Shown here piece by piece: positions 1 through 10,900 of a stretch of 13,627 bases of DNA. The translations under genes were made by a program, and so were the position numbers. Below the pieces are notes generated by a model, which was not told the origin of the DNA, ran no database searches, and worked only from the letters and a program-made list of their open reading frames with translations. Each line of letters begins with the position of its first letter. Positions within the stretch are counted from its first letter, which is position 1. The stretch spans positions 171,274 to 184,900 of the forward strand of contig WELB01000124.1 in assembly GCA_009602725.1 (NCBI GenBank), given 5' to 3'. Source of the stretch: Spirogloea muscicola (taxonomy: Eukaryota; Streptophyta; Zygnematophyceae; Spirogloeales; Spirogloeaceae).

Positions 1-182
<182 letters not shown>

Positions 183-193
183 GTGCACGCGCT

Positions 194-226
194 CGCGCGC
201 GCGCGCGCACACACACACACACACAT
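194..226. repeat. Alternating CG then CA dinucleotide run (Z-DNA-prone)
   Basis: 33 bases of strict purine-pyrimidine alternation: CG repeats passing into AC repeats and ending in AT. Long alternating GC/AC stretches are the classic left-handed Z-DNA-forming sequence. The run sits in the carrier intron, about 90 bases upstream of its 3' splice site. Confidence 0.9.
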
Positions 227-313
227 CATTACCTTGCTCGCTCGCCTCTGTCCACAGCATCCTTCCGCGCACCCCACACCACCTCCTGCCTTACTATCCC
301 CTCCTCCTCGCAG

Positions 314-453
314 TTCCTGGCAGGCGGCAAGGACACGTCGGGCCTCGGGCAAGTGGCGCAGCTGACGGCAGGCGGCATTGCCGGCGCGTCCTTCTGGGGG
401 GCCGTGTACCCGACCGACGTCATCAAGAGCGTCATCCAGATCGACGACTACAG
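314..453 (+). CDS. BOU: Mitochondrial carrier (BOU-like), penultimate coding exon
   Basis: This internal exon reads FLAGGKDTSGLGQVAQLTAG and continues through GIAGASFWGAVYPTDVIKS to IQIDDY plus two bases of an Arg codon (phase 2). PTDVIK is the SLC25 carrier signature P-x-[DE]-x-x-[KR] that ends the first helix of a repeat, here the third repeat. Upstream is a C/T-rich acceptor (CGCAG). The donor is CAG|GTCCCC. SLC25 proteins sit in the inner mitochondrial membrane with six helices in three repeats. The wording is very close to the plant carrier BOU, which resembles carnitine/acylcarnitine carriers and was reported to carry glutamate in Arabidopsis in connection with photorespiration. Substrate here is inferred from similarity only. 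Earlier exons lie left of the window. Confidence 0.92.
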
Positions 454-587
454 GTCCCCCACCCACATCCGCTCTTGCCCTACACCCTGGACCCTAACTC
501 TAAGTCCTCCACCCTAAACCCTAAACTCCAAACAGGCGTCTGCTATCTGTGCCCTTCTCACCCATGGTGCCGCTGTTTGCCGCCCAG
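454..587 (+). other. Last intron of the carrier gene, with telomere-like repeats
   Basis: 134-base intron with donor GTCCCC and acceptor GCCCAG, implied by the frame closure of the flanking exons. It is rich in CCCTA-like units and includes two perfect tandem CCCTAAA heptamers. A frame running through it into the last exon is only a read-through artefact. Confidence 0.88.
512..525. repeat. Two tandem CCCTAAA units (plant-type telomere motif)
   Basis: CCCTAAACCCTAAA is two perfect copies of the complement of TTTAGGG. Degenerate relatives (CCCTACA, CCCTGGA, CCCTAACT) precede it from about 478. It lies within the carrier intron. Confidence 0.9.
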
Positions 588-750
588 GAACCCGAAGTAC
601 AAGGGCACGGCGGACGCGTTCCGCAAGGTGTTTGCCGCCGAGGGCGTCAAGGGCCTTTACCGCGGCTTCGGCCCGGCCATGGCGCGCTCGGTACCCGCCA
701 ACGCCGCGTGCTTCCTCGCGTACGAGGTCGTGCGCTCCCGGCTTGGCTGA
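588..750 (+). CDS. BOU: Mitochondrial carrier (BOU-like), last coding exon with stop
   Basis: The exon starts with the third base of an Arg codon, then NPKYKGTADAFRKVFAAEGV, KGLYRGFGPAMARSVPANAA and CFLAYEVVRSRLG, with TGA at 748-750. It covers the matrix loop and sixth helix of the third SLC25 repeat. EG-x-x-GLY-x-G is the second carrier-family motif. The acceptor is GCCGCCCAG, and splicing from 453 closes the frame exactly (DDY-R-NPKY). The end VRSRLG matches the C terminus of BOU-type carriers, so the gene looks intact at its 3' end. It is convergent with the large minus-strand gene. Confidence 0.94.
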
Positions 751-1782
751 CCCCCCGCTCGTGACAGCAAAGCCGCTCGTTGGTTTTCGCCATTGCTCCG
801 GCACCGATGTTTGCGGCCGCTGAGCAGTGCTGGACTTGCTCCTACTTGCAAGCACTTTGGTCTAGGTTTTACACTTTGGGGTCCATTGCCCTACATCTAG
901 AGCTAAACATGACCGACCCATTTTGCCAAATCATGGCCACAACGACTGCGTCCCGCCAAGCGTCAGTTTCTCAACCCTCGGCTGCAAAGCTTGCAAAGCT
1001 ATAAGTTGTCGCAGCCGCCAAACTATCCTGGGCCCTGTTCTTGAGTCCTTGGCGCGACCGGTAGCCCAAAGTCTTCTGCAGGGTTTCCGCGCGCCGATGG
1101 CCATCGTGCCTCAGCTCGCAGCTACAGCGATGGAGGCTGCATCTTGGAAGACGGGGGTGCACGCCCAGCTGACAGGCCAGCTGGAGCATGTCCGTTGATG
1201 TGCTTGCACAACGAGCGCTTCCTCTCTGGCCACTGATACTGGAGCACAGGGCTAAGCGGAGCTCAGCTGGCCACGAGGCCTCGAGGCGCGCACCATACGC
1301 TCAACCGTGCGGTGATACCGCAAGTCGACTGTCTCAGGCGTGAAGTGTAGCGTAAACCCCCAGAGGCTTGCCCCACGTGTGGGACAAGAATGGGCGATGC
1401 TCATACATCTGTTACATCGCGCCATTGAGCACTGTATCACCGGGAAGGCTCCACATTGGCTAGGCAGCTGGTGCTAGGACCATCAGCTCCTTTCCCAAAC
1501 AAGCATCTGCACCAGCTCTTCCGGGACAAAAGCTCTGCACATAGGCATTCATGGGGACTACAGCTACAAGCATGCACTGCAAGCGTGCCTGTAGAGGTTG
1601 CCTTTGTTTGCATCACTTATTGAGCAGCCGTATTGCACGCATCACCCTGTGGAAGAGCTCAGAAGGTGTCGCTTTGCCGCAGTATTGTCCAGGTTTCCCT
1701 TGAGCTCTATGACCAGGCAGAGAATCTGCAAAGAATTGTGGGCTTCGTCCAGTGGTGTACTGGGGAGGGATGATGAGTGCCA
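751..1782. other. Convergent intergenic region / 3' UTRs, no gene seen
   Basis: About 1 kb between the stop of the plus-strand carrier (750) and the stop of the minus-strand methyltransferase (1783). I see no protein-like frame. The short frames at 780-1004, 923-1198 (plus), 971-1189 and 1252-1440 (minus) have composition-driven, unrecognisable translations. I found no tRNA or transposon. The region presumably holds both 3' UTRs and both cleavage/polyadenylation sites. Confidence 0.75.
1412..1416 (-). terminator. Candidate TGTAA polyadenylation signal for the minus-strand gene
   Basis: TGTAA on the minus strand, about 370 bases past the stop codon. UGUAA is the usual poly(A) signal in chlorophycean algae such as Chlamydomonas. 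A second minus-strand TGTAA lies at 869-873. A five-base match is weak evidence without transcript data. Confidence 0.35.
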
Positions 1783-1953
1783 TCACCGTGCAGCATGCAG
1801 GTGCTGGCGGGTGTACTCCCACAATGCGATTGCGGCACTCACGTGCACGTTGAGGGAGCGGATGATGCCAAGCTGCGGGATCTCGAGGCATGCATCCAGT
1901 GCTTGGATCACGTCGACAGGGATGCCCTCCTTCTCTCGCCCAAGCACGATAAC
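1783..1953 (-). CDS. TARBP1: TARBP1-like exon 33: SPOUT motifs 2 and 3, stop
   Basis: Phase-0 exon of 56 codons plus TGA (1783-1785). It reads [20 protein letters not shown], then [20 protein letters not shown] and [24 protein letters not shown] is SPOUT motif 2 (G-x-E-x-x-G). The [13 protein letters not shown] block is motif 3, which builds the trefoil-knot SAM site and dimer face. The acceptor TGTATGTAG lies immediately upstream. The C terminus ends a few residues after WEYTRQ, as in family members. This is the most securely identified exon in the window. Confidence 0.97.
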   Translation of the reverse strand, partial: VIVLGREKEGIPVDVIQALDACLEIPQLGIIRSLNVHVSAAIALWEYTRQHLHAAR

Positions 1954-4900
1954 CTACATACATTGCCGCAAGACAAGCATGACAACATCAGTGCCAATAC
2001 TGAGCAAGCTCTTCAACGTCCACAACACAGGTTGACGAGGTTGAGGGGACGATGCAGTGCCCGGTGCTCACAGATTTCGGTTGGAATATGTGCCGCTGGA
2101 GCGGCACGCTGTTGGACGTCTGCTCAAGGCCGTAGAGGCTGTAGCCCGCGCGCTTCTTGCTCTCCAGGTACGCAATGAGGGCGGCCTCTGGGATCTCGGC
2201 CATGGGTACCCACTGCTCCGCCGTCACACTGAGGTGCAGCACACGCCATGATACTTGACAACTAGGATAGCAAATAGGCTCTTACATGGGTGTGATTTGA
2301 CGGAGAAATTGCTTTCGACTCCGAAGGCTAACATGATACGACTCCAAAGGCTAATATTATGACTGGCTTGTGACACAGACAGGTGCATGAGACAGAGGAG
2401 CATTTCAGTGGCCCGGCCAACGTGGTAGTGGAGGGCTGAGAGTGGACTTCTGTGCACTGCTCTTCACCTGATCTGCTGAAAGTGCCGGTCCTTCACGACC
2501 CTCAGGTCCGACACAACGAGGCAACTGGCCTTGAAGACCTACAGCAACGAGCAGATGAGAGAGTTACATCACCAAATCATCATCATGTCGACCATGTCGA
2601 TTGATATGGACCAATGTGGTGCCCAATCAGTGGAAAGGCCAGTCTTGGCACCTCGCAAGAACGAGCCAAGCCCGCCAGGTTGGGGACACGGTCGATGAGT
2701 GAGGCCACAACGATCACACCCTGACGGCCCTGGGAGCTGCTGCTAACGTCGGTCTGGTCATCATGCGGCGCAGCACTCTTGTGGTCTCCTTCACTGCCAT
2801 CGCTCCCTGGGCAGCAAGACCACAGTCTGGCCGCGGATCGTCATGGGAGCCATCATCAGCAAGGCCACGAATCAGGTCACAGGCTCACCAGCTTTTTAAT
2901 CATCATGAAGTCAAAGGCTGTTTAGGCTTACCGTGTGAGACCAAGCCAACATTAGGGTTCTTTATCTTCCGCTGGAAGTCCCAGGTGTAGCTCAGGCCGG
3001 GCTCCTCAAGCAGCAGGCCAGCAACCGCATGATGCTTGTCAACGACGTCAGAGGCTGGACTTGCCTCCCGGGAAGCTTGATGGGCAGAAGACGTGACAGC
3101 CTCTAGGTCCAGCTGAGCAGAATCCTCGGCCATGCACTTACGCAGTGACTCGCGTGCGTCCTGCCACCCAAAGATTTGGTTGTCTCTGATTTTCACGCCA
3201 GTTTGCCGCGCCTATCCAAATTACTTAGATTTAGTAGCTCATCAGTAATGCAGAAAGGAACAATGGTTGCTAATGTGGAGACCTCAAGAGCAACCCGCAA
3301 GAACCTCCCACTATGTTGCTCCACTTGGCACATGCGACATGCTTTCAGCTCACACAAGCTTGACAGGTAGGTGGAGGCAATTGCAGGAAACATGTGGTAA
3401 CTACTCAGCTATCACACAAGCAGCAGACCTTGAGGAAGTGGGCAACCCGGTCGTACATAGCAACCGGCATGCACTCGAATGGCGGGTTCCCTGCTGGCTG
3501 CAGTTGTCACGCAGTAAGGACTTCAGCACAAGAAGCACTGCAGGGATGCCAATGCCAAGTACCTATGCGGGTAGATGCTCATTTAGCACAGTTGCAGCTG
3601 GTCGAAGACTTGCCAACTCAATGTATCTTTTTGCTGCTCAACATGCCTCAACGATGCTCCAGAACAAGGTTGAGTTGCTGCATAGTGGCTACAGCTGAGC
3701 AGCCGCCTTATCTCCCTTAACATAGCTGCTGGGCAAGAGACAGAGTCAACCCCCCCGCCGAACTAATAAGAGTGAGGGCAGCTCACATGGAATGGGTCTT
3801 GCTCGCCTTCTGAGCCCGTAGTGAACATGCCTCTGGGCGTTGCTGCCTCGATGGGATCGAATTTGTCCAAGTAAGCATTCACTGATACCCTTAGCCTGCA
3901 TGCGCAGCACGTCCTCTGACAAGTGTGAGAGCGTGACATCAGAGGTCAATGGACACCACCTGGACACAACCCGTTTCAGAATCTTGGTTGTGCCTGATGA
4001 AAACACAAGATCTGTGCTCAAGCTTTACTTACCCAGTACATGACTTAAGCACATTAATATGTCAGGTAAGTGCTTCTGATGTGGCCAGGTGCAGCAGAGC
4101 TTACACCTTGAGCAGTCCTTGTTGTTCTTCAGATAGTCAAAGAGGGAGTGGAGAATGTGACTGTCAAGTGCTTTCTTTGCACCTTGCTGTGTGACTTCCG
4201 GTAGCTGTGAGAGCACTCGGAAGAGTAATATCTGATGTCATGCAAAGGTGCAGCAATGTTCAGATTTTTCTTCACAAATGTACAACTTACAACCCAGGGC
4301 TAATAACAATGTTGTCATATCAGCCCATCAGAGCACAAACTCATAATCAAGAATCACCTTCAATCATAATCAAATGTATTGCACATTGTTTCAAGGAATC
4401 TCATTACTGCAGTGCCAAGAAAGAGCAAGTCACAAGGGCGATGGACCTGTGTGAAGCTACGTAGGTTGTGATGATGGCTCGTCATTGAAGGCAGCACCTC
4501 AGGCAGCACCACCTTCACCAGCTCGACTCGCGTCGATGCAGGTGACGCAGTCAAAAGGTGGGCCGCAATCATGACATATGATGCCAGTACCTGATGCAGC
4601 ACCACCAGTCACACAAAGGAATGCTACTATTAGCTCTTACAGATTACTGTGCTCATGGGTGATATTGCTACAAATAAGCAGGGCGGCCGGGTACCTGAGG
4701 CTTCATGTTGTGCTCCCGCAGCTTGCCGAGGAGATGCTCAGTCACCTAGAGGGTGGACTCGCCAAGGACTTATCAGGCAATCTTTGACACTTCTGAGGGG
4801 TACCAAACGTCAACCCTACAATAATATGCATCGCGCACAATACAAGAGCAAGAGCTGCCTGATGTCCAGCAGGTCTGTCAGAGATCGTGTGATTAAGTCA

Positions 4901-7900
4901 CAGGACCATGAAGTCAGGAACCAAGGCAGGTTAAAACCCAATGGGCTATTATAGGCATAATTATCTGCAGTTGTGAACCACTTACAAGGCGTGGGACACG
5001 GAGATAGACTTGTACTCCAAAAATCTCCATATACTGCCTAACAGATGGTAGGTTGGCTCTCTGCGATGCCCAGATGAAGAATCAGCGAGAGAAAGCTCTA
5101 GAGGATTGTCGATGTGCTGCATTCAAAGCATTGTGTATGCTAAATGGTTGCTCAACGTAAATCAGGTTGTTGTCTATGTTTGGAGCACAACCTCAAGGGC
5201 AGTATCAAACAATGGAAGCACTTGATCGGCAGTGCTGTCGGTCAAGAAACGAGACAATATGCTGAGCATCTGCCATGCGCGAACTTTTCGTCTGTGTATC
5301 TGAGATGCAGCAATGCAACATTGGACATGAGGCTGAAATTAAGGCTAGCAATGGTCATCTCAAATCAGGATAGCGTTTGGCATGCTTAAAGGCACCTGCA
5401 TACATGCTCAACTCATGCAAAGGGAGCATGAGATGCAACTGTGGACGACCATAGCACAAATTAAGTCAAGCTTTACCACAATGAGATTGCAGGAGTCCAA
5501 ACGGCAACAACTTTGGAAGAGAAGTCGACACAGGACAGTAGAGAGGGGATCAGGTGGAAACTCTCACAGCACTGTAAGGTTTGTACAGCTCCTTATTCAA
5601 GTTTGCGTCTGAGATCTGTGCAGCAAGATAATATGGCATACATTGCACAAATTGGATGAGACATTGACAGCACATTCTCCTTCAGTCAGTAAGGAAGGCA
5701 TGCTCACTGACAGATCTGCCGTGGACCTTGGAGCCAAATAAGGACTTGAGTACTCGACTGCGACATGCACTCACGCATTTGTGCAGGAGCGTGAAGAGCA
5801 ACTCAAAGCCAAAGCTCTGTGATGTGGTGGGCAGGTCGTAGACCATGACAGCCACGCATACTCTGGCGTACATCTCCGAGTTTGTGAACAGCTGAGGCAG
5901 TGTAACATTGGGACAATGTCAATCTCCTCCAAGCTAGGAGCTAGTAAGCATTCTAGACAGCAGTGCAACAACAGATTTCTTCAAGCGCAGCGCTAAGCAA
6001 TACGTGCTTTGAAGTGCGACTGATCCGACAACATGTACTTGCTCAATTAATACCAACCTCTGTTAGCTCAGAGTCTCCAGTTTTGCACAGGGCAGCATAC
6101 TCGGCGGCTGCTGCTGATGACCTGGATAATGCACCATCCAGCTCCTCGTCTACTGCCTCTGTTACATCATGGACGAGACAAATGAGCCTTGCCTCACAAC
6201 ACAAGACCGTCAAATTTTTCTCTGCAATAGAAGATAATTAATGCATGTCTGCAAAGTCAGCAAAGCTCAGCTTGTGAGCAGGGGGGAAGAGAAAGGTTGA
6301 CCTGCTCCATACAAGCAGAGGGTCACAAGCTCTTGGACATACAGAGGAGCAATGTTGGGGTACAGTGATAGAAGAGAGGTGAAGTGTGAGGCAGTCAGGC
6401 GCATGAAGCGGGGACTTTTTGTGGCCAAGCTTAGGATTCTCCGCAGAAGCTGACAATTACACAAAGCACAGACTGATCCATAAGGAATTGGTTGCAGCTG
6501 CAGGTGCAGACTTGGATGAGAGTTATTCCTTCACAGAGCAAATCACAAGATGTATGTCCGCAAATTGTCACAATTCTCCACCTTGACACTGTGGGTGTGC
6601 TTGATTCGTACTGCATGCCCGTGATTTTGCATCTCCTATTTACTTGTCAATTCCAGCATCCTTCTCTTTCGATATCCTTCTTTATTCCACAAAGTCCCCT
6701 GTGTCAACAGGTCTCCTTTGAGTGACTGTGACAGAGTATCAACTTGCTTTGAGCTCTGACATAGCTGACATACCCATTTCAGTGGAGAGCTATCCTGGGC
6801 ATGTAGCTCAGGGTAACCAAAAGCCGAGGGATGCAATGTTGCTGAAAGAAACGCTGCAGAAGGCGCCACCCTTCGCTTATTGTTGTCGGCGATGGCTGAC
6901 CACGCGGCCGTCACAAGCCTCTGCATTGCCTGCCAACCAAATAGAAGACATTACTTGCATCTGCTACTTTTACTGCCTGCTGTCTGATGCCATCAGGAGG
7001 TAGGCAAGCACCCATAATCTAAAAGTCTTGCAGTCTTAAAGAAGACCAGACCCTGCTAGCTTGGCCTTCTTTTACAGCTCTACTTCAAGCTTTCACTCAC
7101 TGTCTGAATCATAAAAGTGCATACTGTGTTGAGAACCCTAGGATATTAGACCTTGCTTCAAGGCTGAGAGCAACAATTTGGTCTGCTCAATGACAAGACC
7201 AAAAGAGTATAGCTTACTCACTGTGACCAAGGCTTTGATTGAAGAGTGTCTGCGGACCATAATGCCCCAGTGCATCAACTGCCTGAGGCACCTCAGTAGC
7301 GGAAGCTGCTGCTCCTCTCCAACAACGTCCAGACTTCATGTTGGAAAGTTTGAGAATTGTTAGTATTAGTATGCCTTTGCTCTTCCATACATTCTGCTCC
7401 AAAGATGCTGTACTTGACATCTTGTACATCACTACGTTCTTACTCCACTCTTTCTCTTCTTGTTGTTTGGTATTTGCTCTTCGAATTTCTTTCACAACTA
7501 TAATACCAATCTGTACATTCATACCAATGAAGTTCTGTAGCACTGGGCAGAATATGACTTCTTGATGAAGGGGAAAGGGCAAAGGAATGGTGTGCGATTG
7601 GCAGTGTACCTGTCAATAGCATCCTCCAAGACTGTGCTCAGGGTTGTGTCTGGCATGGCGGAGCTTGTGGGCTGCTGAGGACCCCTTGAGATTGTCAAAA
7701 GAGGAACCAGGCACTGCCACTGCATTCCAGATTACAACATGAAATGCATGCATTAGTAGACTACCAAAATGCCCAAGTTGTGCACCAGACATTGAGAGTC
7801 TGCTAACTGCACCCTTCCCTGCATGTCGTGTCTGGGACAAGCAGGTATTGTGCATAGGGATGAAGCAACAAACACCCAGCTTCCACATTGGTAGAGCGTC

Positions 7901-10900
7901 CATGAGAAGTGGACCTCATCAGTAGACCTGATCACAGGGCTTAAACAAGGAGACAGAGAGGGCATGAGCGAGTGACCTTCAAGCCAGCAAGTAGAGCCCG
8001 CCTGCTCTGCATTAGAGCTCCACTTGTCAAGGTGCTGTGACATCCTCTTATGATTTGGAGGACAAGGTCATCCACCAGCTTGCTTATCATTAGACCAATA
8101 GTTCCGCTCTGCCTTGTATCAGTTACATCCAGATACGCTTGAGAAAAATACGTATTCTGTTGTACCGGCCAAGCGATTGTAGACGTTGATGTAGCAGCCA
8201 AGACCTTACAGACTGCCACAAGAGCTTCGTACCCTGCAAGCCTAAGCTCACTCCTCATCTGATGCGAGCACATGTATGGCCATCAATCAGGTGACAGCTT
8301 GCTGTAAAGCAATTACGCCCATACTGCAGTCTCTAGGTGATAATTTGGCGTTTATCATTGGCTGTTCGAGACTGACCACAGGGAGCACAATTGATGACAT
8401 CAGATGTATGAAACAATTGCTTCTACTTTCCATCGTGCAGATGCTCACCTCACTCAGAGAGCCCCCTTCCTCATGCTCAGCAGTCAACTCCACGGCCGCA
8501 TGGTAGAAGAAGCCGATAGACGAGAGACAGACTGATGGAACAGACTTCTGCTCTGATTCAACGAGGTGAAACAGCCACATTGTATACGTGGCTGCCACCT
8601 CAATTGCAAGTGCCTGTTAGAGGCAAATCGTTTGTCACCTGAGACACCAGACTGCATGGCATCCCATTATCCTCTTTACGATAAGCTGTCTTTAACACAT
8701 TATTACGAGTTCAGCCCCCGAAGAAGCAAACGACAGGATAGAAAGAGACAACAGAAAGGTTCCACACACTGCTGCTGAGACTGCGGCTGCAGCGGGTGCC
8801 GGCAAACGCCGTTGACTCGGGCCACCCAGTCGTCCTGTGTGCGAAACTGGAAGCTGCTCCCACATCCTCAGAACATCGGCCTTTCCAGTAGACCAGTGAA
8901 ACGTGGAAAGCTTGTCTGCTGCCCAGGCCAAGGTGCCCACCTGAGCAGGCCCTCAACAAGCCAAATGCTGATGTCCTTCATCAGGTTGCATCGTAAACCT
9001 CAATCTAAAAATGTACAGCAGTTTGCAATGACTAGCTCATGAGCTCAGTGAGCACTGCTTCATGCCTAAGCAATGGAATCATCAAGTTTTTGCTCAAGTG
9101 CAGGTAAATGAATAAGAGATAAAGCAGGACAGACACATGCATGAGAATAATAAAGGGCTGTGATCACGAAGTACGACTCACAGAGATGGGGGCAACAAAA
9201 GGGAGCAGCCTCGAAGATGGCCGGCTAGCCCACCCTGTCTGTAGGTCTGCCAGTGCTCGCAGCACGAGGAGGACCTTTGCTGGCGGCACCGAGCTCCTAC
9301 AATGAAGGAGGTCAGCCCTGTCCATCACGTCCTTCACATCACCAGCTATGAGCAGTGTTAGGCTTCTTGACAATGGTATATGGTGCCTACTAGTGGCACC
9401 ATCTAGAGCACCGGAAGCTGCAACACTTATCGATACAGAGAGGCAGGCTTGGGACGTGGATAGCCCTTGCCTTTAGCAGCATGTTCTCGACTTCGATGTC
9501 TGATGAGCACAGCAAGCCAGCCAGCGTTGCCCAACGGAGAGCCTCTGCTTCCAGCGAGCTCTGTTCCTCCTCTATCAACTCTGCTGTGCTGACAGCAGCC
9601 GCCGAGGGTGTCCTCAAATATGTATCGAGCATTTCTCGCAATTTGGTGACCAATGCAGGGCCAGCACCGTCGGGGTTCACCCACTTGATGATGTCAACAC
9701 GCACTCGTGCTGCATGACCACACCACAGAGGCTATCAGAAACGCCCGGACGCTGCTGGATGATACGAGCAATTCTGTGCTTGTCATATCCATCTCACTTT
9801 CCACTCATTATGACACAAATGCAAGTGCACAGGATAAACCCTAAGCCTTATAAGATGAGCCTTTCAGAGCTACTGTGTGAAAACCCATATCGTGGCATGT
9901 TCTGTTTGTTCTGTTTATTAACTGACTGACAAATATGACTGTAAAAGGGACAACAAGCAGATACTGCGAAAGATGCCCACCGTCGTCAATGACGATATTC
10001 AGAAGGGTTGCGACAAAGTGCGCAAGAGCATCCATGGATGTGAGGGGAGCAGGGATCAAGTGAACAGCCGCGTGGAGGACAGAGCTGCACACTGCAGGAA
10101 AACAGCATTATTTGCACGTCACAACCCCTAGAAGGTCAAGAGCTTCTTAGGAACTCCCAAAAGCAATGACAAGCAGTAAGAGCATGGAGGGACCAACTTG
10201 TGAGAGGAGGCACGTGCATGCAACCTCTCTGGGTACAAGAAAGGAGCAACAGGTAAGCCTTGGTGTGAGATGGGCTGCTGTGCCTTGAGAGCGGAACTGG
10301 GGGTTGTAGTGCCTCTGAGAGAGCTCCAGGGTGGCCCGCAGTGCAGTGAGCAGAGCTTGCGCCTGCTGCCGTGCTTCCTCTTGCTCCTTGTGAGAGGATT
10401 CTGACGATGCCCATGACGACGTCGCTGCGGCATCAGCTGGAACGAGCGAAAGGTGCGGGCTCGACGTCGGACACGAAGCGGCTGCTTCAAGACACATGGC
10501 CAGGGCACAGAGGCCGCAACGGGAGGGGCCGAGGGCGGCCATGGTGTTCGCGAGCTGCTCCGCCAGGCCTGCACGACCCCTGGACTCAACAACTTCAGGG
10601 ATCGGCTGGCAGCTCCATGAAATGTAGTGCTTGTTGCAAGTGAGAGTCACAAGTGCAATGCAACATATTCGAGGAGTCAGGTTGACAGTCTTGGAGGCAC
10701 GGGTTGCACAGACCTGAGGTCCATGCTCGCTGTGTAGCCTCTGAAGAAGTCCGCGGAAGCGCTGCACATCTTGGAGGAGTAACGCCCGTCATGCAGGCCT
10801 GTTGAACAAATACGAGGGGCTCAACTACAAAAGAGAGGCCTTACAGTCAAGGACTCAGGCTTGAGACTCTAAGAATCGATAGTGAGGAGCACACATTGCC

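Noticed and set aside
751-1782. Possible small gene in the convergent intergenic region
   Set aside because: Frames are short, on both strands, without conserved pattern or splice structure; best read as UTR and spacer.
1598-2178. Plus-strand frames of 145 and 133 residues
   Set aside because: They lie opposite the SPOUT-domain exons, whose minus-strand reading is unmistakable; these are shadows.
2807-2931. TGATGAT plus CTGA-like boxes in an intron, as a possible C/D snoRNA
   Set aside because: Box spacing and terminal stem are not convincing, and TGATGA is frequent by chance here.
5682-5774. Frame [11 protein letters not shown] downstream of exon 20
   Set aside because: It directly follows a consensus GTGAGT donor with only 17 bases to the next CAG, too short for an intron; exon 21 continues the family alignment without it.
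7334-7609. Continuous 122-residue minus-strand frame 7214-7582
   Set aside because: Its exon-16 part is in the wrong frame; the remainder is intron with polypyrimidine and A/T-rich sequence.
8711-8959. Alternative frame [16 protein letters not shown] over exon 12
   Set aside because: It has a stop codon upstream and its donor phase does not fit the next exon; kept as a doubt in the exon entry.
10128-10592. 154-residue minus-strand frame overlapping exon 8
   Set aside because: It is a shifted frame; the frame starting [10 protein letters not shown] closes phase with both neighbours and reads as a helical repeat.
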